Assembly (NCBI GenBank): GCA_022759065.1
Contig: JAEMPZ010000237.1
Coordinates: 1 to 7,100 of the forward strand
Length of the DNA: 7,100 nucleotides
Direction: 5' to 3'
Origin: Acidobacteriota bacterium
GTDB taxonomy: Bacteria > Acidobacteriota > UBA4820 > DSQY01
Made by a program: the position numbers and the translations under genes. Every line of letters starts with the position of its first letter. Position 1 is the stretch's first letter. The notes beneath the pieces were generated by a model. That model was given only the letters and a program-made list of their open reading frames with translations, was not told the origin of the DNA and ran no database searches. Shown here piece after piece: positions 1 through 6,035 of the stretch.

Positions 1-2
1 AC

Positions 3-68
3 TGGCGGGGGGTCTTTGTCGTCAAGCTCGGCAAATACGCCAAGGAGGAACCCAAGGCTTTCGGCTAA
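3..68 (+). CDS. C-terminal end of an upstream reading frame, 5' partial
   Basis: This frame is already open at the window edge and encodes about 21 residues ending ...KYAKEEPKAFG before a TAA at 66-68. Of its 21 codons 17 end in G or C, the pattern of the other genes here, and the other two plus-strand frames look less protein-like. I do not recognise the family from so short a piece. The same frame stays open after the TAA with the same third-position bias (9 of the 10 codons between the TAA and the GTG at 99 end in G or C). This piece and the next entry may therefore be one gene split by a nonsense codon rather than two neighbours. Confidence 0.4.
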   Translation, partial: WRGVFVVKLGKYAKEEPKAFG

Positions 69-98
69 GGGATCGTCACGGGCAAGAGCCTCGATGAG

Positions 99-437
99 GT
101 GATCCTGGACTATCTCACCAGCGAAAGCGACGGCGAGAAAATGGTGGTCTCGGTGCTTGACCAGAGCGAGATGGCCGCTGGCGCCAGCGGGCGAGTCCAG
201 ATCAAGGCGGCCTCCGAAATTTCCCAGTCACCGGTGATGGGAGCGCAGGTGCAGGTTACGCTGGCCACGTCGGACGGCTTGGTGAAGCAGCTTTTCAAGG
301 GGGCGACCAACGCGGGCGGGCTTTGCCTCGCCACTTTCGCCATCCCCGCCGTTTCGGAAAGCGCCGTTGTCATAATAGATGTCTCCCACCCGCGAGGCGG
401 GAAACAGCTCAAATACCTGGTGACGCGCAAGCCATGA
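99..437 (+). CDS. MG2/Ig-like beta-sandwich domain protein, possibly the 3' part of a broken gene
   Basis: The product from the GTG at 99 is 112 aa. Residues about 27-112 have the look of an MG2 or bacterial Ig-like (Big_1/invasin) domain. An 'AAGASGRVQIKA' opening is followed by 'SPVMGAQVQVTLATSDG', then a turn of the type 'GATNAGGLCLATFAIP', then an alternating hydrophobic strand 'SAVVIIDVS'. Such domains usually sit in secreted or surface proteins, but no signal peptide is present here, as expected if the true N-terminus lies upstream. Neither GTG 99 nor the in-frame ATG at 141 has a strong ribosome-binding site; ATG 141 has only a weak GGCGAG upstream. With coding bias continuing across the TAA at 66-68, this suggests the C-terminal part of a longer interrupted protein. 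Family membership is a fold-level guess and the precise function is unknown. Confidence 0.5.
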   Translation: MILDYLTSESDGEKMVVSVLDQSEMAAGASGRVQIKAASEISQSPVMGAQVQVTLATSDGLVKQLFKGATNAGGLCLATFAIPAVSESAVVIIDVSHPRGGKQLKYLVTRKP

Positions 438-558
438 CGAGGCTGAAAAACAACGGCGAGGAGCGTGACGTTTTGGCTGGGGGAGATCAAGCCTGAAGGA
501 TGGAGATGTCCTAGGGATAGTTTCGCTTGTTGGGGGAGGCTGATCTTTCCCTGACGAT

Positions 559-633
559 GGGCGGTTAGCTCAGCGGAAGAGCGCCTGCCTTACACGCAGG
601 ATGGCACTGGTTCAAATCCAGTACCGCCCACCA
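559..633 (+). tRNA. tRNA-Val (anticodon UAC)
   Basis: The full cloverleaf can be drawn by hand. The acceptor stem GGGCGGT (559-565) pairs with ACCGCCC (623-629). The D stem GCTC/GAGC spans 568-571 and 579-582. The anticodon stem CCTGC/GCAGG (584-588, 596-600) encloses the loop CTTACAC with anticodon TAC at 591-593. The T stem ACTGG/CCAGT (606-610, 618-622) encloses TTCAAAT. Discriminator A630 is followed by an encoded CCA (631-633). All stems are fully paired. The gene stands alone between the MG2-like frame and scpB. I see no clear promoter upstream and no canonical terminator downstream. Confidence 0.97.
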
Positions 634-634
634 T

Positions 635-655
635 AGACGCAAGACGCGAGACGGA
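635..655 (+). repeat. Three imperfect heptamers just after the tRNA
   Basis: Three consecutive 7-bp units AGACGCA, AGACGCG and AGACGGA (635-641, 642-648, 649-655) begin two bases after the tRNA CCA end. Units 1 and 2 differ at one position, and unit 3 differs at the last two. The array is short and imperfect. Its weight comes from the other two heptad tracts in this window (5237-5264 and 7027-7054). Confidence 0.5.
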
Positions 656-707
656 TCAAGCTCAAGCGCTTGGGCGGCCATCGCGCCTCGCCATTCGTCT
701 TCGTCTT
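641..707 (+). other. Imperfect inverted repeat between tRNA-Val and scpB
   Basis: AAGACG (641-646) pairs with CGTCTT (702-707), and AGACG (649-653) pairs with CGTCT (696-700), giving an 11-bp stem with a small internal loop. The enclosed segment contains the palindrome CAAGCGCTTG (663-672) and a GGCG/CGCC hairpin (673-676, 684-687). No U-tract of a canonical intrinsic terminator follows. The structure could end the tRNA transcript or simply be a by-product of the heptad repeats that form its left arm. Confidence 0.3.
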
Positions 708-725
708 ATAACCGGTAATTTGCGG

Positions 726-731
726 TATACT
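726..731 (+). promoter_or_regulatory. Probable -10 element of the scpB operon
   Basis: TATACT differs from the sigma-70 consensus TATAAT at one base and lies 20 bp before the scpB start, which would give a leader of about 14 nt. No good -35 hexamer is visible at the right distance; the 17-bp-spaced position is GTCTTA. The assignment rests on the -10 and on position. It would drive scpB-rluB-hisC and perhaps the PAS gene. Confidence 0.4.
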
Positions 732-751
732 TTACGGCCTGGGAGGCCTGA

Positions 752-1510
752 TTGAGAGAAGAGGATCTGGCCGGCGCGGTGGAAGCGATTCTGTTTGTCT
801 CCTCCGAGCCTGTGACGGTGCAGCAAATCAGCGATGCGCTACAGGGCCAGGCCACGCCGCCGCAAATTCTCGATATTCTTGAAGGACTTCAAACCCTCTA
901 CAGCCGGATGTCGCTCGGGTTGGAAGTCCGCCGGGTGGCGGAAGGTTTCCAGTTCGTTACGAGGCCGGCCCACGGAACCTTCGTCAAGAACTTCCTCAAG
1001 GCGCAGAACCTGCGCAAGCTCTCCCCGGCGGCTGTGGAAGCGCTGGCAATCGTCGCCTACAAACAGCCCGTGACAAACGCCGAGGTCAGCGCCATTCGAG
1101 GGACCGAGTCGGGGCAGGTTCTCAAGGGGCTTTTGGAAAAGAAGCTGATTCGCATCGCCGGGCGCCGGAACGTCGTCGGAAAGCCTCTTTTATACGCGAC
1201 GACAAAGGAGTTCCTCGTCCACTTCGGCCTCAATTCCCTGGACGACCTTCCATCTTTCCGCGAGCTCGAGGAGATCTTCAGGGAAGGGGTCAGGCAGGAG
1301 AGCCTTTTCAAAGAGGTTGAAGCGGAGGAGAAAAGGAGGGCCGGCAAGGCCCTGGAGGAAGGGGCCGGCGCCTCAGAGGCGTTGGATGAGAACCTCTTCT
1401 CGGAAGCCTCCTCTCACGAGGATGATACCCCTGCCGGCCTTCAGGAAAAACCGGAAGGTGGAGAAGATTTTGGCGACGGCGAAGTTAAGGAAGGCGAAAA
1501 TGAGGGCTGA
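752..1510 (+). CDS. scpB: Segregation and condensation protein B (ScpB)
   Basis: ScpB (252 aa) is the winged-helix accessory subunit that joins ScpA and SMC in the bacterial condensin complex for chromosome compaction and segregation. The first winged-helix domain covers about residues 5-80. The second, about 88-165, contains the most conserved family stretch, with 'LSPAAVEALAIVAYKQPVT', 'IRGTESG' and 'GRRNVVGKPLLYATT'. Residues about 185-252 form a very acidic, low-complexity Glu/Asp/Gly tail, longer than the conserved core needs. The TTG start is forced: the codon just before it in frame is a TGA stop (749-751), GGAGG lies at 742-746, and the next in-frame Met is at residue 53. ScpA, often encoded directly upstream, is absent here because a tRNA precedes. 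The 3' end overlaps rluB by 11 nt, the usual scpB-rluB pairing. Confidence 0.95.
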   Translation: MREEDLAGAVEAILFVSSEPVTVQQISDALQGQATPPQILDILEGLQTLYSRMSLGLEVRRVAEGFQFVTRPAHGTFVKNFLKAQNLRKLSPAAVEALAIVAYKQPVTNAEVSAIRGTESGQVLKGLLEKKLIRIAGRRNVVGKPLLYATTKEFLVHFGLNSLDDLPSFRELEEIFREGVRQESLFKEVEAEEKRRAGKALEEGAGASEALDENLFSEASSHEDDTPAGLQEKPEGGEDFGDGEVKEGENEG

Positions 1511-2279
1511 GAAGGGTTCGCCGGATGGGGCGCTCAGGCTGAACCAGTATATTGCCAGGTCGGGCGCCGCGTCGCGCCGCCACGCCGAGGAGTTCATCCG
1601 CCAGGGGCGCGTGCAGGTCAACGGCTCGACGGTCAGCGAACTGGCGACGCTCGTCGTGCCCGGCAAAGACGTCGTGAAACTGGACGGGACGCGCCTCAAG
1701 CTTCCGGAACACTCCTCCTGCTTTGTTCTCTACAAGCCGAAGGAGGTGGTAAGCACGCTCGATGACCCGCAGGGAAGGCCGTGCCTCAAGGCCTATCTTC
1801 CGCCGGGCGCGAGGGGGCTTGTGCCGGTCGGCCGCCTTGATTATCACAGCGAAGGCCTCGTGCTGTTGACGAATGATGGAGACCTGACTTTCCGCCTTCT
1901 TCACCCGCGATTCAAAGTGCAGAAGGTATACAACGTCAAAGTCAAAGGGACGCCAGATGCCGCGTCGCTTGACCGCCTCAAGCGGGGCATCGTGCTTGAG
2001 GGAAGGCGGACGCTGCCGGTCGAAATAAAAAAGATACCTTCGAGAGAGACCAGGCACACCTGGCTTGAGGTCCGAATGAGCGAGGGCCGGAAGAACCAGT
2101 TGCGAGAGATGTTTTTCAGGATAGATCATCCGGTCATCAAGCTGAAGCGCGTCGCGATGGGGCCGCTTTTGCTGGGCGCCTTGAAGCCCGGCCAGTGGCG
2201 CGAGCTTGAGCGCAAAGAGATCGAGGCGCTCCGCGACGCCGCCGGGCTTGGCCGTGAAAATGGGGGAGAAAAATCGTGA
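1500..2279 (+). CDS. rluB: 23S rRNA pseudouridine synthase, RsuA/RluB family
   Basis: This 259-aa protein belongs to the RsuA/RluB/RluE/RluF family, which isomerises a specific rRNA uridine to pseudouridine. Residues about 12-58 form an S4 RNA-binding domain ('LRLNQYIARSGAASRR', 'GRVQVNG'). The catalytic domain follows, with the GRLD motif at 111-114 (Asp114 is the predicted catalytic residue) in 'VGRLDYHSEGLVLLTNDGDL', and the C-terminal motif 'SEGRKNQLREMF'. RluB, acting on helix 89 of 23S rRNA (position 2605 in E. coli), is the best specific guess because of the scpB neighbour; the subfamily is not proven. ATG 1500 is chosen because AAGGAAGG lies at 1487-1494 and the S4 domain begins soon after. 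The frame is open further upstream, but that part is basic and overlaps the ScpB tail. The stop overlaps the hisC start by 4 nt. Confidence 0.92.
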   Translation: MRAEKGSPDGALRLNQYIARSGAASRRHAEEFIRQGRVQVNGSTVSELATLVVPGKDVVKLDGTRLKLPEHSSCFVLYKPKEVVSTLDDPQGRPCLKAYLPPGARGLVPVGRLDYHSEGLVLLTNDGDLTFRLLHPRFKVQKVYNVKVKGTPDAASLDRLKRGIVLEGRRTLPVEIKKIPSRETRHTWLEVRMSEGRKNQLREMFFRIDHPVIKLKRVAMGPLLLGALKPGQWRELERKEIEALRDAAGLGRENGGEKS

Positions 2280-3373
2280 AAATGAACATCCAGGCTCCGC
2301 TCCACATCAGGAAACTGACGCCGTATGTTCCGGGAAAGCCCGTCCAGGAGGTCGAACGGGAGTTGGGCCTGGCCAACACCGTCAAGATGGCCTCCAACGA
2401 GAATCCCTTTGGGCCTTCTCCAAAGGCGCTGGAAGCGGCGCGCGGGTTTCTCGACAATGTCCACATCTACCCTGAAGGCAGCGGGTTCTACCTGTGCCAG
2501 GCGCTGTCGCGCCACTACAAAGTTGAGCAGGACCGGGTCATTCTGGGGAACGGCTCGGTCGAGCTGATCGAGATAGCCGCGAAAGCCCTGCTCGTGCCCG
2601 GCGCGAACGTCGTGATGAGCGAGGGCTCCTTCACGATGTACCGCATAGCCACATTGGCGATGAACGCCGAAGCGCGCGAGATCCCGATGGCTAAGCGGAC
2701 CCACGACCTGAAGGCGATGGCGAGGGCCGTGGATGCTAATACCAAAATGGTGCTTGTGGCAAACCCAAACAACCCGACCGGCACGTACAATTCGATGGGC
2801 GAGGTCGAGAGGCTGCTTCAAGAGGTGCCGGATGACGTGCTGGTAATCATTGACGAGGCCTACAAAGAGTTCGTAAAAGAACCGGACTACGGTTCGGCCA
2901 ACGCCCTGCTTGAAGCGCACCCGAATCTCCTCGTGCTTGGGACATTCGCCAAAGCGTACGGCCTGGCCGGGTTGCGCGTGGGCTACGGCTTCGGGCATCC
3001 GGAGCTTCTTGCGATTCTGCACAAGGCGCGCTCGCCGTTTAACACGAGTTCCATAGCCCAAGTCGCCGCCATAGCGGCGCTGGAGGACGGGGAGTTCGTC
3101 CGAAAGGTCGTTGATTTCAACGCCAAAGAGATGAAGCGGGTCTGCGCCGAATTGAAAAAGATGGGGTTTTCTTATACCCCTTCGGTCACGAACTTCCTGC
3201 TGGTTGACGTCCCCATGGCTTCCTCCGATTGCTACCGAAAGCTGCTCATGGAGGGAGTGATAATTAGGCCGATGGAGGGGTGGGGCTTTCCAAACTCCAT
3301 CAGGGTGACCCTTTACACGCGAGAGGGAAACGACCGGTTTTTGGCGGCGCTAAGCAAGGTTGCCGCGCGCTGA
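2276..3373 (+). CDS. hisC: Histidinol-phosphate aminotransferase
   Basis: HisC is a PLP-dependent fold-type I aminotransferase (365 aa, normal length) that interconverts imidazole-acetol phosphate and histidinol phosphate in histidine synthesis. Such enzymes often also act on aromatic amino acids. Visible landmarks are 'ASNENPFGPSP' (39-49), 'GNGSVELI' (91-98), 'NPNNPTG' (163-169, with Asn166), 'IIDEAYKEF' with Asp193 for the PLP ring nitrogen, 'TFAKAYGLAGLRVGYG' with Lys226 as Schiff-base lysine and Arg234 for phosphate, and Arg343 in 'SIRVTL' for the substrate carboxylate. The GTG at 2276 is preferred to the ATG at 2282. It forms a GTGA overlap with the rluB stop and has GGAG at 2265-2268 with 7-nt spacing. 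No other his gene is in view, so a role as a broad aromatic aminotransferase cannot be excluded. Confidence 0.93.
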   Translation: MKMNIQAPLHIRKLTPYVPGKPVQEVERELGLANTVKMASNENPFGPSPKALEAARGFLDNVHIYPEGSGFYLCQALSRHYKVEQDRVILGNGSVELIEIAAKALLVPGANVVMSEGSFTMYRIATLAMNAEAREIPMAKRTHDLKAMARAVDANTKMVLVANPNNPTGTYNSMGEVERLLQEVPDDVLVIIDEAYKEFVKEPDYGSANALLEAHPNLLVLGTFAKAYGLAGLRVGYGFGHPELLAILHKARSPFNTSSIAQVAAIAALEDGEFVRKVVDFNAKEMKRVCAELKKMGFSYTPSVTNFLLVDVPMASSDCYRKLLMEGVIIRPMEGWGFPNSIRVTLYTREGNDRFLAALSKVAAR

Positions 3374-3400
3374 GCAAGGCAAGAAGCGGGAGCCCGCGCA

Positions 3401-5218
3401 ATGGAAAACAATACCCGGGAGCTGTCGGTCCTTCGCCTGGTCGCTGAAGCCGCCGTGGACGGAGTGGCGATTTTCGGCCGGGACGAGCTGATCGCTTTCG
3501 CCAACACGGCGTTCGCGAGAATGTACGGCCTTGCCTACGGCTCCCAGCTCACGGGGCGTTTGTGGGCAAGCCTGTTCGAGCCGGAGTGGGCGCGCTACAT
3601 TCAGGCCACTTGTTTTGACGAAGCCGGCGAGCACACCTGGTCGGGCCACCTCGTCGGGCTCCGCGAGGATGGCGCTCCATTCGAGATGGAAGCGTCCTGT
3701 ACTCCGCTGCCCAGCGGGCTTGGCCTCATTCTCATAGCCAGGGACGTGAGCGAAAAGGTTCGCTCCGAGATGGAATTGCGCGAGGCGAGGGCGCTCTTCA
3801 AGGCGATAATTGACCAGATGCCGAGGGTCGCCATCATGGGCTTCGGGCGCGACGGCAGAATGGTCCATTGCAACGCCGCCGCAAGAGACTTGTACGGCAT
3901 CGCCCAGGGAGCGGCGAATGCCCCCTCTATGAGCGAAATCTTGAAGGATGGCGAACGGCTTGCGCGAGTGGAGTCGGCGGCGAGGCTGGCTTGGGAATCT
4001 GGCCAGGGCAGCCAGCCTGAGACGTGCCGCCACGTTTCTGAAGAGGGCCCCAAGTGGCTTCTGTCCACGGTTTTCCCGGCGGTGGTTCAGGGGGGCGCCA
4101 CTGAAGTGCTAGTGGTGGATGTAGATATTACCCGCGAGGTGCAATCCAGCGAAGCTCTGCGCAGAAACGAAGCCAGGATGCGCTTCATCCTCGACCAGCT
4201 TCCAGGCGTCTATTTCTATGTTCAGGACGCGCCTTCGGGGCGATGGACATATATTTCCAAAAGCGTAGAGGCCGTGACGGGGTACCCGCCGGAGTTTTTC
4301 CAGGGGCCTCACGAGCCCATAAGCACCGATCACCCCATGAATGCCGAAGCTGAACGCGTGGCTGCGAAGATTCAGTCCGAGGGGGTCGAGGCGGGGCCTT
4401 ACCGCTGCGAAATCCTTCGCCGCGACGGCGCCCGCCGCGTCCTTGAAGTATTTGAAAAACCTGTTCGCGACGGGGGCGTCGTCGGCGAGATCTTCGGCCT
4501 TGCGATTGACATCACCGAGCGCGCAAAAATGGAGGAGCAGCTTTCCGCTTTTCAAAGGCGGGAGATGATGGGCAACCTTAGCCGGGGTTTCGCCAGGCAA
4601 ATATCGAGCCCGATGATAGCCATTTTCGGCACGCTCGACGCGTTGCAGAACAAGCTTCACGGCGACCGCGACGTTTCGGCTTTCCTTCACGTTCTTCGCC
4701 AGCAGGGCCAGCGTCTAGCCAAGCTGATGAACGACCTAGTGCTGTTGGGGGAAGCCGAAAACGCTCCTCGCGGCCCCAGTGACCTGATCCCCCTGGCCCA
4801 CGAAGTCGTAGCCTCGATAGCGATATTTCCAGGGCATGAGGGCGCTCTGGTGCGCATCGAAGCGCCGAACGAGCCGCTGGTAGCGCTGATCTCTCCCGCG
4901 CGAGTAAGGCAGGCTCTTTACCAGATTCTAGACAACGCGCTCTTTTTTTCCCCTGAGCCAGACACGGTCAAGGTGGTCCTTTGCAAAGAGGGCGATGACG
5001 CCGTATTCGAGATCAGCGACAAGGGCCCCGGCCTTCCCGAAAACGAATCCGCGAGCCACCTCTTCGCGCCGTTTGTCACGACGCGCGAGGACGCGCCAGG
5101 CCTGGGGCTGGCCCTGGCCGAACGGATTGCGCTGGAGCACGGTGGGCGCATCGAGGCGCGCAACAACGCGCCCGGCCCTGGCGCGACCTTCAGGCTGATT
5201 CTCCCGCTGGTTCACTAA
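3401..5218 (+). CDS. Three-PAS sensor protein with a histidine-kinase-like core lacking the phosphoacceptor His
   Basis: This is a soluble 605-aa sensor-like protein with no membrane segment or receiver domain. Three PAS domains lie at about residues 9-117, 126-247 and 257-375; the last two have the typical 'DVDITRE' and 'AIDITERAK' ends. A HisKA-like dimerisation helix pair (about 380-450) and an HATPase_c domain (about 460-603) follow. The ATPase domain keeps the N box (Asn512 in 'QILDNALFFSP'), the G1 box 'DKGPG' (Asp540, Gly542, Gly544), an F-box-like 'FAPFVTTRED' and 'GLGLALAERIALEHGG'. The G2 box lacks its first Gly ('APGLGL'). The H box reads 'GFARQISSPM' where the family has 'GxAHExxxPL', so Arg399 (AGG, 4595-4597) replaces the phosphoacceptor His and Gln400 the Glu. 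Autophosphorylation at the usual site is therefore not expected. ATG 3401 follows GGGAG (3388-3392) and lies 27 nt after hisC, probably in the same operon. No partner regulator is visible. Confidence 0.88.
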   Translation: MENNTRELSVLRLVAEAAVDGVAIFGRDELIAFANTAFARMYGLAYGSQLTGRLWASLFEPEWARYIQATCFDEAGEHTWSGHLVGLREDGAPFEMEASCTPLPSGLGLILIARDVSEKVRSEMELREARALFKAIIDQMPRVAIMGFGRDGRMVHCNAAARDLYGIAQGAANAPSMSEILKDGERLARVESAARLAWESGQGSQPETCRHVSEEGPKWLLSTVFPAVVQGGATEVLVVDVDITREVQSSEALRRNEARMRFILDQLPGVYFYVQDAPSGRWTYISKSVEAVTGYPPEFFQGPHEPISTDHPMNAEAERVAAKIQSEGVEAGPYRCEILRRDGARRVLEVFEKPVRDGGVVGEIFGLAIDITERAKMEEQLSAFQRREMMGNLSRGFARQISSPMIAIFGTLDALQNKLHGDRDVSAFLHVLRQQGQRLAKLMNDLVLLGEAENAPRGPSDLIPLAHEVVASIAIFPGHEGALVRIEAPNEPLVALISPARVRQALYQILDNALFFSPEPDTVKVVLCKEGDDAVFEISDKGPGLPENESASHLFAPFVTTREDAPGLGLALAERIALEHGGRIEARNNAPGPGATFRLILPLVH

Positions 5219-5236
5219 TACGAAGGCGCGATCGAT

Positions 5237-5264
5237 AATTTAAAATTGAGCATTCAAAATTACC
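5237..5264. repeat. Degenerate AT-rich heptad tract in the convergent gap
   Basis: The 49-bp gap between the convergent sensor and dehydrogenase genes contains AATTTAA, AATTGAG, CATTCAA and AATTACC in register (7-bp period). It is strikingly AT-rich against its GC-rich surroundings. A 4-bp TTGA/TCAA hairpin (5246-5257) is too weak to call a terminator. Confidence 0.4.
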
Positions 5265-5267
5265 GCG

Positions 5268-6035
5268 TCACCCTCTCGGCATCGGCAGGAGGGCGCCGCC
5301 ACTGCAGCAGATGTCAACTCCCGTGAGGTGCCGGCTTACGCCGCTGGCCAGAAACAGCACTGCCGCGGCGACGTCCTCGGCTTCGGCCACGCGTTTTAAC
5401 GGAACCACAGAAACTATTGCGGCTTCCCGTTGCTTCAGCGCTTCCTCGCTCATAGGCGTGCGCACCCAGCCGGGCGAAACCAGGTTGACCCTTATGGCGG
5501 GTGCAAGTTCCTGGGCGAGCGAGGCTACCATTGATTGCACCGCTCCCTTGCTTCCCGCGTAATGGGAGTGGCCCGGCTCGCCGCGCTGCCCGGCGGTGCT
5601 TCCGATGAATATCAGGCTTCCCGCTTTCATGCGCTTCGCGGCTTCGCGGCTCAAGTAATAGGAGGAAAAAGTGTTGGTCTTGAACATAGCTTCGAGCGTC
5701 TTTCTGCTGAGGTTCTTGATCGGCCCGTCGGTCCAGATGCCGGCCGAGTGGACAACCACGTCGAGGCCACCAAGCGCCTTGGCGGACTCGTCCACGGCTC
5801 GAACACAGTCGCTTTCCTCCGCCAGATCGGCGCAAATTTTGAAAAGCCTCCCAGGGAACCTCTTCCCCAACTTTTGGACGGCGGCTTCTCCAGAGCGGTA
5901 GTGCGCCGCGACCAGGGCGCCTTGTTCCAAGAATCCCTTCGCGCAAGCCAGGCCGATGCCGCTGGATGCGCCGGTGACGAGAATTTTTTTGTTGCAAAGG
6001 TCGGGGTAGGAAACTTTGGAACCACGTAATGTCAT
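5268..6035 (-). CDS. Short-chain dehydrogenase/reductase, FabG-like
   Basis: This classical SDR (255 aa, typical length) is a Rossmann-fold NAD(P)-dependent oxidoreductase. The cofactor motif 'TGASSGIG' lies at 21-28, an acidic 'ADL' (Asp70) contacts adenine, and 'HSAG' (96-99) stands in place of the usual NNAG. The catalytic tetrad is Asn121, Ser146, Tyr159 and Lys163 (YxxxK in 'HYAGSKGA'). 'SPGWVRTPM' follows Lys163, and the C-terminus has a 'TGVDICCSGG' version of the usual end. It resembles 3-oxoacyl-ACP reductases, but the substrate cannot be read from sequence, so I give no symbol. The start is supported by GAAGGAG at 6044-6050 with 8-nt spacing. Its ATG overlaps the TGA of the upstream hydrolase (ATGA), which implies translational coupling as the second gene of a two-gene operon. 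Confidence 0.9.
   Translation of the reverse strand: MTLRGSKVSYPDLCNKKILVTGASSGIGLACAKGFLEQGALVAAHYRSGEAAVQKLGKRFPGRLFKICADLAEESDCVRAVDESAKALGGLDVVVHSAGIWTDGPIKNLSRKTLEAMFKTNTFSSYYLSREAAKRMKAGSLIFIGSTAGQRGEPGHSHYAGSKGAVQSMVASLAQELAPAIRVNLVSPGWVRTPMSEEALKQREAAIVSVVPLKRVAEAEDVAAAVLFLASGVSRHLTGVDICCSGGALLPMPRG

Noticed and set aside
1317..1499. Longer N-terminus for RluB starting at ATG 1317
   Set aside because: The extra 61 residues are a basic out-of-frame reading of the ScpB acidic tail; ATG 1500 has a strong Shine-Dalgarno and starts right before the S4 domain.
1485..2129. A 214-codon minus-strand frame opposite rluB
   Set aside because: It is a shadow of the RluB frame with no recognisable motif.
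2126..3061. A 311-codon open frame on the minus strand opposite rluB and hisC
   Set aside because: It lies antisense to strongly recognised HisC; its composition (rich in Arg, His, Gln) is what GC-rich antisense frames produce, and it has no domain or ribosome-binding site.
5219..5267. Bidirectional terminator between the convergent genes
   Set aside because: The only hairpin is a 4-bp AT-rich stem, with no GC-rich stem followed by a U-tract; the AT richness is better described as a heptad tract.
5535..6029. A 164-codon plus-strand frame opposite the dehydrogenase
   Set aside because: The SDR on the minus strand has every catalytic motif; the plus frame has none.
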